This document shows positions 7,423 to 14,343 of a DNA stretch of 21,790 bases, piece by piece. Position 1 is the first letter of the stretch. The number at the start of each line of letters is the position of its first letter. Under the pieces are notes generated by a model. It searched no databases. It saw only the letters and a program-made list of their open reading frames with translations, and had not been told where the DNA came from. This DNA is from CAWBRT01 sp049519595 (GTDB lineage Bacteria > Acidobacteriota > Terriglobia > Terriglobales > Acidobacteriaceae): assembly GCA_049519595.1 (NCBI GenBank), contig JBEKQP010000070.1, positions 1 through 21,790 of the forward strand, written 5' to 3'. The translations under genes and the position numbers were made by a program.

Positions 7423-7839
7423 TTATTTTCTGCCGTTCGCTTCGGCTTCCTTGTACATGTACTTGATGTTGGGCTTGTAGATCAGCAGGTTCGATTGCGT
7501 GCCGCGCGTGACCTTGATGCAGCTCTTGTCATACCACTCGATGATGCCGTGAATCTGCTCGCCATCCTGCAGCACGATGACCATCGGAGTTTTCGACTGC
7601 ATCTGCTTCTGGTAATAAAAATTCTCGGCGTGCGTCTGCTCCGGCGGCGGTGTCTTTTTCGCGCCGCCCGCAGCCCCGTTTCGTTCGACGCGCTCACGAC
7701 GCTCGATGGCGGTATTCTCTACGGCCACGGCGGAGCGTCCCGGCTCGCGGCTCAGACTGGGACGAATCAGTTTCCGGTTCGAGAAAGCTTCAGTGTCTGG
7801 GGCGCGGCCAACGGCCGTCGAATCTGTTCCGTTCTTCAT
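7423..7839 (-). CDS. hfq: Hfq-like RNA chaperone with long N-terminal extension
   Basis: Hfq is an Sm-fold hexamer that pairs small RNAs with mRNAs. Here the Sm core occupies residues about 68-132 of 138: an N-terminal helix (ENFYYQKQMQ), Sm1 (VIVLQDGEQIHGIIEWYD, 87-104) and a short Sm2 (LLIYKPNIKYMYK, 118-130). Residues 1-67 are an extra, basic, proline-containing and probably disordered region that classical Hfq lacks. The core is atypical: the E. coli proximal-face YKH is YKP here, the rim/core segment DQF is DKS, and the distal-face Tyr and Ile positions appear as Val and Glu by my alignment. RNA-binding preferences may therefore differ. The start is ATG 7839 with GGGAG at 7849-7853, nine bases upstream. 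The gene is not next to miaA, its usual neighbour. I am confident of the Sm/Hfq fold, less so of classical Hfq function. Confidence 0.85.
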   Translation of the reverse strand: MKNGTDSTAVGRAPDTEAFSNRKLIRPSLSREPGRSAVAVENTAIERRERVERNGAAGGAKKTPPPEQTHAENFYYQKQMQSKTPMVIVLQDGEQIHGIIEWYDKSCIKVTRGTQSNLLIYKPNIKYMYKEAEANGRK

Positions 7840-8283
7840 TTCGCATAGCTCCCTAGAGGGAGTACGGCCTTGAGTTCTTTAAATAAGGGCGTACCGTTAT
7901 GGACCCCGTTCCGAGAGTTCACTTCCCAGAGCGCATCGCTGCCGCCGCATTAAAAGTTATTCTCTGATCCTAATGCCGAGGTATGAACTTGCAGTTACCC
8001 TACCACAGGTTTTGTCGCTGTGCCAGTGAAGCAAATCACAAGACCTCAGTGACTATATGGCCCTGGAACGCGCCCGGCAACCGCCGAGTTTTGACCAGCA
8101 CTCAGCCCGTGGCAGTGGGAGGCTTTGACCAACATTCCACCGCCGAATCTGCCTCCCTGTGGAAGCATGGTCTTACCCTTCGCCGCTTGAAAATAAAGCA
8201 GATACTCTGTTTCTGGCAGGACTTCAGGATGAATGGCGATGGGCATATCCTACGTCATGGCATATACCCTGCACGGAATTTGT
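7840..8283. other. Non-coding region between holB and hfq
   Basis: About 440 bp with no gene I can support. It should contain the hfq promoter and the end of the tmk-holB transcript. Apart from the hfq leader hairpin I see no strong terminator, repeat or RNA gene. An open frame on the minus strand at 8046-8246 (66 codons) and one on the plus strand from 7983 both lack ribosome-binding sites and family motifs. Confidence 0.6.
7849..7862 (-). promoter_or_regulatory. Hairpin that could hide the hfq ribosome-binding site
   Basis: The minus-strand leader reads CTCCC-TCTA-GGGAG directly ahead of the hfq start. The right arm GGGAG is the Shine-Dalgarno sequence, so folding of this five-base-pair, four-base-loop hairpin would block ribosome access. 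E. coli Hfq is known to repress its own translation; whether that applies here is inference. Confidence 0.4.
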
Positions 8284-9393
8284 CTAAATCTCGAGTGAGG
8301 AGGCCAGCGCGTCCAGTGAGAGCGAGCGCAGCAGGTTGCGGCGCATCCCGCTGTGAACCTCACCTGTCCGATCTGCGGCGGTGGTGATCCAGTCGAAGGT
8401 TACCTCGCGGCTGAAGGCCGTCAAATCGGAGATGATGTCGATATTGTGCACCAGATCTGGTGCATTTGACATTAGCGAAAGCATGTCACGCAGCAGGGAA
8501 TAGAGAGCGCCGATTAGTTCTTCGGTCTTCTCTTTGCCCTCGGCTCCAGCCCGGTAAGTCTCGGTCGCTCGGAACAGGTCGCTATGATCGGCTCCTGCAA
8601 TGGCGGATTTGAGTATCAGCAGAGCGTCATTCCGGGCCGCAAGAAAGCCGTTGAGATCGAAGCTGCGGGCCCGCCCGAGCGCACCGCAGCTCAGCCGCGC
8701 TACCAACTCGCGCTGGCTGGCGGTCCAGCCTACGCTGTGGACCAGGTATTGCGCGATTTCAGCCAGCGGTAGCGGGGCCAGAGTCATCGTCACACAACGT
8801 GAGCGAATGGTTGGCAGCAGCATAGCCGGGTTTTCCGCCAGCAGGAAGATGGTCGCATACTCCGGGGGTTCTTCCAGCACTTTCAGCAATGCGTTGGCCG
8901 CTTCCTTTACAAACGCAGGATTGGGAAAGATGTAAATCTTCTGACGCCCCTCGGCGGGTTTGTAGTAGATGGTCGCCGTCACGTGACGCACTTGGTCGAC
9001 TTTCACCATCATCTGCGGAGGATCGGGCGGAATCACCATCACGTCCGAGTACGTCTGCACGAAAATTCGCGTCTCGCGCTTGTCGGTCTCACGCAATCCG
9101 TCGCGAGCTTCCACGGCTTCGGCAAAACGCGCGTCCAGGTCGTCGGCCTGGCCAATGCGCAGGCAGTTGGAGCATCGGCCACAGAAATCCGGCAGAGCTT
9201 CAGCCGCGTCGCCAGACACGGAACGTGGCTGCTCCAGGCAATTCATGGCCTTGGCGACCATTTGCGCCAGCGTGTACTTGCCACTGCCGCGCGGCCCCGT
9301 CAGGATCAGTGCGTGAGGAAAGTGATCGCGCGCGAGCATTTCGCGCAGTCGTCTCACCATATCCGAATTGCCAAGGAAGTCAGCAAATCCCAC
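8284..9393 (-). CDS. holB: DNA polymerase III delta-prime subunit
   Basis: Delta-prime is part of the clamp-loader (gamma/tau complex) that places the beta sliding clamp on primed DNA. The 369-residue protein has the AAA+ layout: LTGPRGSGKYT (Walker A, residues about 31-41), a zinc site from Cys52, Cys71, Cys74 and Cys77, and the highly characteristic ANALLKVLEEPPEYATIFLL segment followed by TIRSRC (sensor 1 and the SRC motif). The rest is the helical lid and C-terminal collar. The P-loop lysine is kept. The 34-residue stretch around 91-124 looks like a lineage-specific insertion. The start is GTG at 9393; it has no clear ribosome-binding site, and a GTTGT-CTC-ACAAC inverted repeat sits at 9397-9409 just upstream. 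It follows tmk by 66 bp on the same strand, the common tmk-holB arrangement. Delta-prime and the DnaX N-terminus are related, but there is no DnaX C-terminal region. Confidence 0.92.
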   Translation of the reverse strand: MGFADFLGNSDMVRRLREMLARDHFPHALILTGPRGSGKYTLAQMVAKAMNCLEQPRSVSGDAAEALPDFCGRCSNCLRIGQADDLDARFAEAVEARDGLRETDKRETRIFVQTYSDVMVIPPDPPQMMVKVDQVRHVTATIYYKPAEGRQKIYIFPNPAFVKEAANALLKVLEEPPEYATIFLLAENPAMLLPTIRSRCVTMTLAPLPLAEIAQYLVHSVGWTASQRELVARLSCGALGRARSFDLNGFLAARNDALLILKSAIAGADHSDLFRATETYRAGAEGKEKTEELIGALYSLLRDMLSLMSNAPDLVHNIDIISDLTAFSREVTFDWITTAADRTGEVHSGMRRNLLRSLSLDALASSLEI

Positions 9394-9459
9394 AGGGTTG
9401 TCTCACAACTAAAATCACGGTCGTCCTGCCACATGCTTCACTCGGGCCGGCCTTCACAC

Positions 9460-10161
9460 TTACGATTGCAGGTGTCCGCTGCTGTTCTCGACCTTTGCGC
9501 CAATCCTCAACCGTTCGCGCACCGCCGCGACGATATCAGCATGCACGACGTCCAGCCCCCGGCGGGCGTCGACCAGATAGACCCGGGCTGGTTCGCGGTG
9601 GGCAATTCTGAGATAGGAGTCATGCACGCGGGCAAAAAACATCCGGTTTTCGCGTTCGAAGCGATTCTCGTCGGGTGCTTGCGTCTCGTGGTTCTTCGCT
9701 GCCAGGTTGCGGCGTCGTGCCCGGGAGACACTTGCGTCCACGTCGCTGTCCATCAGCACGGTCAGGTTCGGTTGCAGGTCGCCGCAAACAACGCGGTGCA
9801 TGGTCAAGACCGCTTCGCTGCCCAGCTCGCGCCCGCCGCCCTGGTAGGCTTCGGAGGAATCGGTAAACCGATCGCACAGCACCCATTGGCCACGCTGCAA
9901 TGCAGGCTCGATGATCTCCGCAATCTGCTGCGCCCGCGAGGCGAACATGAGCGATAACTCCGCTAAAGCCGCCAGACCCTGGGTTCGCGAATCGAGCAGC
10001 ACCGCCCGTATCTTTTCTCCAATGGGGGTTCCGCCGGGTTCGCGGGTGGTGATTACCTCGATTCCTTCGGCGCGGAGAACGGCGGCCAGGCGTTCCAACT
10101 GCGTGGTCTTGCCGCAGCCGTCGAGACCCTCAAACGTGATGAACTTCCCGCTTTGCGCCAC
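9460..10161 (-). CDS. tmk: Thymidylate kinase
   Basis: Phosphorylates dTMP to dTDP with ATP, an essential step for dTTP. From the GTG at 10161 the protein is 233 residues: P-loop EGLDGCGKTT near the N-terminus, REPGGTPIGEKIR, CDRFTDSSEAYQGGGRELG (DRF catalytic/dTMP-binding motif and following loop), and a basic LID region RARRRNLA through ENRMFF. A longer form starting at GTG 10206 is open, but the later start gives the usual family N-terminus (a few residues, then FITFEG). Upstream of 10161 there is no Shine-Dalgarno sequence; instead an extended -10 (TGTTATGAT) ends six bases before it, so the message may be leaderless. tmk leads the tmk-holB pair and diverges from the small zinc-ribbon gene. 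It acts downstream of the dCTP deaminase also found in this window. Confidence 0.93.
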   Translation of the reverse strand: MAQSGKFITFEGLDGCGKTTQLERLAAVLRAEGIEVITTREPGGTPIGEKIRAVLLDSRTQGLAALAELSLMFASRAQQIAEIIEPALQRGQWVLCDRFTDSSEAYQGGGRELGSEAVLTMHRVVCGDLQPNLTVLMDSDVDASVSRARRRNLAAKNHETQAPDENRFERENRMFFARVHDSYLRIAHREPARVYLVDARRGLDVVHADIVAAVRERLRIGAKVENSSGHLQS

Positions 10162-10167
10162 GCCCGA

Positions 10168-10176
10168 ATCATAACA
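10168..10176 (-). promoter_or_regulatory. Candidate extended -10 giving a leaderless tmk message
   Basis: On the minus strand the sequence reads TG-T-TATGAT, an extended -10 with five of six consensus bases in the hexamer. Six bases separate it from the GTG at 10161, so the usual start point, seven bases downstream, would be the G of the start codon. No good -35 is visible, which extended -10 promoters can tolerate. Confidence 0.4.
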
Positions 10177-10271
10177 TTCGGCGCGGTCAGGTCGCGATGC
10201 GCGCACCCCCCGCGCTTAATCCCTGACACCACAGCGGATCTGACATTGCCATACCAACTCCAGATGGCGGA

Positions 10272-10367
10272 TTAGACTGGATTCGCGGAAGGTGTGTCCG
10301 GTAAAGTAGCCGGGCTTTCAGCCCGGCGATGATCGTGCCAGATACGTTCACTCTGAATCTGCTCTAG
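10272..10367. repeat. 96-bp palindromic repeat element, copy 2 (inverted relative to copy 1)
   Basis: Centred on GCCGGGCT-TTC-AGCCCGGC (10309-10327), a perfect eight-base-pair stem with a three-base loop. The outer ends TTAGACTGGATTCG (10272-10285) and CTGAATCTGCTCTAG (10353-10367) pair imperfectly. Its reverse complement lines up with copy 1 at 3884-3979 over the whole length: CTAGAGCAGATT against TTAGAGCAGTTT at one end, the GCCGGGCTGAA core, and TACTTTACC against TGCTTTGACC beyond it. Like copy 1 it sits between divergently transcribed genes. Confidence 0.65.
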
Positions 10368-10540
10368 TGCCAGAATATGTGTGGGCCGGACCAGTTTTGC
10401 GGAGGGCCACAAAATGGGATAGTTCCAGATACACCAATCGGCAAACTGATCCATGCACGCTGCTCTGCCGTGAGGTGTATGGGGCTACTGCCGTGGGCTG
10501 CGTTGCCTGTGCTAAACTCGCCCTTTTGCGGAGGTCATTG

Positions 10541-10795
10541 ATGCGCCTTGGAGATTACATCGACGATCATTGCTCCCGCTGCAAGCGAACTACCGATCAC
10601 TCCATCGTTGCCATGGTCGGTGAAGAGATTGTGAAGGTAATGTGCCGCACTTGCAATAGCGAGCACAAGTACCGTCACAATAGCAGCGGAAAGAAGGAGA
10701 TGACGGCAAAGGAAGCCTTCCAGAAGGTTCTCGCGGATGTTCCGGGCGGCACGCCTGCGGGCGAACCCGCCGCAAAAAAAAAGAAATCTTCCTAG
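10541..10795 (+). CDS. Small zinc-ribbon protein of unknown function
   Basis: An 84-residue cytosolic protein I do not recognise by name. Two CxxC pairs (Cys11/Cys14 in HCSRCKR and Cys35/Cys38 in MCRTCNS), 20 residues apart, predict one four-cysteine zinc ribbon with a beta hairpin (SIVAMVGEEIVKVMC) between them. The C-terminal half has a short helix (TAKEAFQKVLADV, 55-67) and a lysine-rich tail (AKKKKSS) suited to nucleic-acid contact. The ATG at 10541 has a strong ribosome-binding site, GGAGG at 10530-10534, six bases upstream, which fixes the start against the longer open frame. It is the first plus-strand gene after the tmk divergence. An inverted repeat overlaps its stop codon, so it may be transcribed separately from the M61 peptidase gene downstream. 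A nucleic-acid or transcription-related role is only inference. Confidence 0.85.
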   Translation: MRLGDYIDDHCSRCKRTTDHSIVAMVGEEIVKVMCRTCNSEHKYRHNSSGKKEMTAKEAFQKVLADVPGGTPAGEPAAKKKKSS

Positions 10796-10830
10796 CCGGG
10801 GTCTTTCCGCAATTGCAAGCAGCCGGCTAG
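10792..10830 (+). terminator. Inverted repeat overlapping the zinc-ribbon stop codon
   Basis: CTAGCCGG (10792-10799) and CCGGCTAG (10823-10830) are a perfect eight-base inverted repeat with a 23-base loop; the left arm includes the TAG stop. No T-run follows, so terminator activity is uncertain. Confidence 0.35.
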
Positions 10831-10852
10831 TTCGCGGCCGGTGAATCCACAA

Positions 10853-10870
10853 GGGGCCTCCGGGTGCCCC
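10853..10870 (+). promoter_or_regulatory. Short GC hairpin in the leader of the M61 peptidase gene
   Basis: GGGGC (10853-10857) and GCCCC (10866-10870) can form a five-base-pair stem with an eight-base loop, ending five bases before the AGGAG ribosome-binding site at 10876-10880. It may affect translation or mark the end of the upstream transcript. Confidence 0.3.
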
Positions 10871-10886
10871 GAATCAGGAGAGTGCG

Positions 10887-12833
10887 TTGCCCCTGTTTCG
10901 TTTGCTGCTGCTGTCTCTCTGCTTCTCATTTGCGAATGCAGTCGCGCAGGGGGCCCCAGCACGCGCGGTAGCTGCGCCTGTTGGGGCAGAAACCGATGCC
11001 GGCCAGTCGCCGGTCCTGACGCTTACGGTCGATGCCACTGAAGCTCAGCGCAAGATTTTCCACTCGCACATCATCCTTCCGGTTACTGCCGGCCCTCTCA
11101 CTCTCTACTATCCGAAGTGGATTCCCGGTGAGCACGCCCCCAGCGGGCCGGTTGTCGACACGGCAGGGCTGGACTTCAGCGCGGAGGGCAAGACGATTCC
11201 GTGGAGGCGCGATCCCCTCGACATGTACACGTACTACCTGGAAATTCCACCCGGCGTCACCAGCATCGAGATCGCAATGGACTACCTCTCGTCGGTCGAG
11301 ACACAGTCGGCCACCTTCAGCGAGGGAACATTGGCGACGGAGCAGTTGGCCATTGTGAATTGGAATCAGCTTGTCCTGTACCCGAAAGGCATCAATGCGG
11401 ATCAGCTTCAGGTCAGGGCCAGCCTCAAGCTTCCCGACAGCTGGAGTTTCGGAACCGCGCTTCCGGGCGCCAGTCGCTCCGGCTCCACGGTGCAGTTTGC
11501 AACCGCGTCGCTTGCCACGTTGATTGACTCGCCGGTCCTTGCTGGCAGGTATTTCAAAGTAGTGCCCCTGCAGCATGAGAAGATGCCGCCGCACGAGATC
11601 GACATCGCATCCGACAGCGCTGCCGCGCTTGAGATGAGTGCGGGTGACCGGCAAGCATTCAGCAACCTGGTTGCCGAAGCCGCTGCTCTATTCGGCTCGT
11701 GCCACTTTCGCGATTACCACTTTCTGCTGAGCCTGAGCAATCACACCGGGCATTTTGGGCTGGAGCACCACGAATCAAGCGAGAACCTTACCAGTGAGGG
11801 CTTTCTTGTCGACCCGTACATTCGGGCGCTTGGCGCGGCGTTGCTGCCGCATGAATACATTCATTCCTGGAACGGCAAGTACCGTCGTCCCGCAGGTCTC
11901 ACCGCGAACGATTACCAGACGCCTATCAAGACCGATCTGCTGTGGGTCTACGAAGGATTGACCGAATATTATGCTCTGGTGCTCACGGCGCGCAGCGGTC
12001 TTTGGGACCCCAGGGAGTTTCGCGATCAACTCTCGGCAACCGCTATGCAGATGGTTTACCGCCCCGGACGCCGTTGGCGGTCGTTGCAAGACACCGCGGT
12101 CTCGGCGCAACTTCTCTTTGGCGCGTCACCCGCATGGACCTCATGGCGGCGCGGACCTGACTTCTACGAAGAAGGCGCTCTGCTCTGGTTGGAGGCCGAT
12201 GTCGTCATTCGCCAACAGAGCAATTCCCGAAAATCGCTCGACGATTTTGCGCGTCTGTTTTTCGGTGGCCGCAGCGGTCCGCCGGAGGTGAACCCCTATA
12301 CGCTGGACGACGTGGTCGCCGCGTTGAATGAAATTGCCCCATACGATTGGCGTAAGTTTTTCGCTGACCGCGTCACCGACGTCGCGTCCAATGCTCCGCA
12401 GGGCGGCATCAGGGAAGCCGGTTGGCTGCTCATCTACACCGAAGCGCCGTCAGAGATGATGCGAATCCGTCAGGAACTGGAGCGGTTGGTGGATGCCACA
12501 TGCTCCATCGGCTTGATCGCGCAGCAGGACGGACTGATTATCGATACGATTCACGATATGCCCGCTGCCAAGGCAGGCATTGGCCCCGGGATGAGAATCG
12601 TGGCCGTAAACGGACGCAAATTTAATCCCCGCGTGCTGAGCGATGCCCTGAAAGCCGGCATCGACAGTAATGCCCCTCTGGAATTGCTGATCGAGAACGC
12701 TGAATTCTATAAGACCATCCGGGTCGATTACCATGGCGGCCCTCGTTACCCGCACCTGACACGCGATCAGGGCCGCCGTGACCTGCTCAGCGAGATTATC
12801 AGGCCGAGAGCCAGTCTGCTGCCAAGAGAGTGA
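10887..12833 (+). CDS. Exported M61-family (glycyl aminopeptidase-like) metallopeptidase with PDZ domain
   Basis: A 648-residue zinc peptidase of family M61, which removes N-terminal residues (glycine or alanine preferred in the characterised members); likely periplasmic. Residues 1-21 are a signal peptide with cleavage near AVA-Q. An N-terminal beta domain includes YYPKWIPGEHAPSGP. The catalytic domain has GLEHHESS (291-298), the HEYIHSWN zinc motif with His322, Glu323 and His326, and the third ligand in YEGLTEYYA (Glu356). A C-terminal PDZ domain (about 535-620: DGLIIDTIHDMPAAKAGIGP then GMRIVAVNGR) probably binds peptide termini. The start is TTG at 10887, with AGGAG at 10876-10880 six bases upstream; the signal peptide begins exactly there, which supports this choice. 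The gene converges on korC. Close paralogues of M61 vary in substrate, so the exact specificity is not claimed. Confidence 0.93.
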   Translation: MPLFRLLLLSLCFSFANAVAQGAPARAVAAPVGAETDAGQSPVLTLTVDATEAQRKIFHSHIILPVTAGPLTLYYPKWIPGEHAPSGPVVDTAGLDFSAEGKTIPWRRDPLDMYTYYLEIPPGVTSIEIAMDYLSSVETQSATFSEGTLATEQLAIVNWNQLVLYPKGINADQLQVRASLKLPDSWSFGTALPGASRSGSTVQFATASLATLIDSPVLAGRYFKVVPLQHEKMPPHEIDIASDSAAALEMSAGDRQAFSNLVAEAAALFGSCHFRDYHFLLSLSNHTGHFGLEHHESSENLTSEGFLVDPYIRALGAALLPHEYIHSWNGKYRRPAGLTANDYQTPIKTDLLWVYEGLTEYYALVLTARSGLWDPREFRDQLSATAMQMVYRPGRRWRSLQDTAVSAQLLFGASPAWTSWRRGPDFYEEGALLWLEADVVIRQQSNSRKSLDDFARLFFGGRSGPPEVNPYTLDDVVAALNEIAPYDWRKFFADRVTDVASNAPQGGIREAGWLLIYTEAPSEMMRIRQELERLVDATCSIGLIAQQDGLIIDTIHDMPAAKAGIGPGMRIVAVNGRKFNPRVLSDALKAGIDSNAPLELLIENAEFYKTIRVDYHGGPRYPHLTRDQGRRDLLSEIIRPRASLLPRE

Positions 12834-12891
12834 ATAGACAAGCTTCGCGAAACGAGTATCCCGTCAAACAGATTCGCGGGCGACTATTCAC
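12830..12891. terminator. Nested inverted repeat spanning both convergent stop codons
   Basis: GTGAATAG (12830-12837) pairs perfectly with CTATTCAC (12884-12891), and inside it CGCGAA (12846-12851) pairs with TTCGCG (12873-12878). The outer arms contain the TGA stop of the M61 gene and the TAG stop of korC. A bidirectional terminator is the simplest reading. There is no flanking T-run. Confidence 0.45.
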
Positions 12892-13477
12892 GCACTAATT
12901 CCGTTTCCAGTTCCTCCAATTTCAAGGCGCCGGTCTGGAGGTGTTCGAGACCATAATCAAAGCCGCGGTCGTAGGCTTTGAGGTTCAGTTCGCGGAACGC
13001 GGCGGGAACGGAGGTTTCAATCGCCTTGCGCAGTGACTCCCGCTCCAGCACGCCGGCGATGGCGCCAAAAAATCCTGTCATGACGATGTTCGAAACCATC
13101 CGCTTGCCGATTTCCTCGGCGATGCGGGTTGCCGGAATGCCGTAGATCCGCGTGCCCTTGGGAATGCTGGAGACGCGCACCAGATCCTGCTCGATCAACA
13201 TGAGGCCGCCAGGCCGAAGCTCGGGCGAGAACTTCACGTAGGCTTCCTGCGACATGACCACCAGGATGTCCGGCTTCGTCAGGTAAGGATAGAGTACCGG
13301 TTGATCGGAAAGAACGAGCTGAGCGCTGCAGGCGCCGCCGCGTGCCTCAGGACCGAAGTTCTGGGTCATGGTGGCGTGGTTGCCATCGACGATCGATGCG
13401 GCCTTGCCGATGACGATTGCCGAAAGAATTACGCCCTGTCCGCCGAAGCCGGCGATACGGATTTCGGTTAGCTGCAT
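12884..13477 (-). CDS. korC: 2-oxoacid:ferredoxin oxidoreductase, gamma subunit
   Basis: Gamma subunit of the coenzyme A-dependent 2-oxoacid:ferredoxin oxidoreductase, which oxidatively decarboxylates a 2-oxoacid to an acyl-CoA and passes electrons to ferredoxin. The 197 residues open with the family motif AGFGGQGVILSA (9-20) and contain FGPEARGGACSAQ (41-53), both diagnostic of the gamma (POR/KOR catalytic) domain that binds CoA in the complex. The start is ATG 13477 with GGAGG seven bases upstream, inside the end of korB; the two genes overlap by 10 bp, so translation is probably coupled. It is the last gene of korDABC and ends 50 bp from the convergent M61 gene. Confidence 0.93.
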   Translation of the reverse strand: MQLTEIRIAGFGGQGVILSAIVIGKAASIVDGNHATMTQNFGPEARGGACSAQLVLSDQPVLYPYLTKPDILVVMSQEAYVKFSPELRPGGLMLIEQDLVRVSSIPKGTRIYGIPATRIAEEIGKRMVSNIVMTGFFGAIAGVLERESLRKAIETSVPAAFRELNLKAYDRGFDYGLEHLQTGALKLEELETELVRE

Positions 13478-14343
13478 ACCGGTTCCTCCATCTCGATGTA
13501 ACGGTCGCCCAACTCTTCGTGGAAGTGCTCGCTCATCATCTGCTGATAATCGGGTCGCTCGCGATCGACGAACTTGCCGAGAATAATCTCGCCCGCCTTG
13601 GTGAGCCCGACTTCGCTGGTCGGAGCGCCGTGCTTGATCTTGCTGTGCTCCTTGTAGAACTTCATGGCGTCGAGCCCGTCGCCCATCTTGTTGCGTCGTT
13701 GATAAAGCGTCGGGCAGGGCGAGAGGATTTCAATGAACGAGAAGCCTTTCTTCTTGAACATTTCCTTCATCGACAGAGCCAGTTGACGCACGTGATAGGT
13801 AGTCCAGCGAGCCACGTAGCAGGCACCGGCGGCTTCCACCAGGTACGGCAGGTTGAAGGCCGGATCGTAGGTTCCGTACGGCGCGGTCGAGGTTGTGACG
13901 TCATTCGGCGTGGTGGGCGCCGTTTGGCCGCCGGTCATGGCGTAAATCATGTTGTTCACGCAGATGACCTTGAGATCCATGTTGCGGCGGGCGGCGTGAA
14001 TCAGGTGGTTGCCGCCAATGGCGAACAAGTCGCCATCGCCGCTGTAGACCACCACATCGAGCTTCGGGTTGGCCATCTTGAGCCCGGTGGCGAAGGGGAT
14101 GGCACGGCCGTGGGTGGTGTGGAAGGAGTCCAAATCCACGTAACCGGCGACCCGGCCAGTGCAGCCGATGCCTGAGACGACCACGGTCTTGGTGAGATCG
14201 ACCTTCGCTTCCACCAGCGCGCGGGTAAAGCAATTCACGGTTGTGCCGATGCCACAACCCGGACACCAGATATGCGGGAGTCGCTCGGAGCGCAGAAACT
14301 GCTCGGAAGGATTTGCCGGACAAGTTAATTGACAGTCGCTCAT
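13468..14343 (-). CDS. korB: 2-oxoacid:ferredoxin oxidoreductase, beta subunit
   Basis: Beta subunit, carrying thiamine diphosphate and a proximal [4Fe-4S] cluster. The 291 residues contain WCPGCGIG with Cys27 and Cys30, GIGCTG with Cys61, and Cys210 in ILSPCPT, which together are the expected four cluster cysteines. The TPP/Mg motif is SGDGDLFAIGGNH (GDG at 102-104) through CVNN (130-131), followed by YAMTGGQTAPTTP, typical of the KorB/OforB group. The ATG at 14343 overlaps the korA stop in an ATGA arrangement (14340-14343), a classic sign of coupled translation. The product works with KorA, KorC and the small ferredoxin KorD. The beta subunit does not by itself fix the substrate. Confidence 0.95.
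   Translation of the reverse strand: MSDCQLTCPANPSEQFLRSERLPHIWCPGCGIGTTVNCFTRALVEAKVDLTKTVVVSGIGCTGRVAGYVDLDSFHTTHGRAIPFATGLKMANPKLDVVVYSGDGDLFAIGGNHLIHAARRNMDLKVICVNNMIYAMTGGQTAPTTPNDVTTSTAPYGTYDPAFNLPYLVEAAGACYVARWTTYHVRQLALSMKEMFKKKGFSFIEILSPCPTLYQRRNKMGDGLDAMKFYKEHSKIKHGAPTSEVGLTKAGEIILGKFVDRERPDYQQMMSEHFHEELGDRYIEMEEPVCS

Larger units (their letters stand above)
10162..10540. other. Divergent intergenic region between tmk and the zinc-ribbon gene
   Basis: About 380 bp holding the candidate tmk promoter, the second 96-bp palindromic element (10272-10367) and the upstream region of the zinc-ribbon gene. The frame of that gene is open upstream to 10367, but this part lacks the composition and conservation pattern of a protein and overlaps the repeat element. 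TAAACT at 10513-10518 could be a -10 for the plus-strand gene; no -35 was recognised. Confidence 0.55.

Noticed and set aside
8046..8246. 66-codon minus-strand open frame between holB and hfq
   Set aside because: It begins with ATG after holB and the N-terminal half reads plausibly, but there is no correctly spaced ribosome-binding site, third-position composition is not gene-like, and no family is recognisable. Conservation in relatives would rescue it.
7983..8387. 134-codon plus-strand open frame
   Set aside because: No ribosome-binding site, runs antisense into the end of holB, and shows no protein-like composition.
4847..10436. Shared 10-mer AGATACACCA upstream of sua5 (4847-4856) and the zinc-ribbon gene (10427-10436)
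   Set aside because: Many repeated 10-mers are expected by chance in 21 kb, and the flanking bases do not align.
10367..10540. Longer form of the zinc-ribbon gene starting at 10367
   Set aside because: The extension starts at the edge of the repeat element, has no ribosome-binding site, and the ATG at 10541 has a strong GGAGG at ideal spacing.
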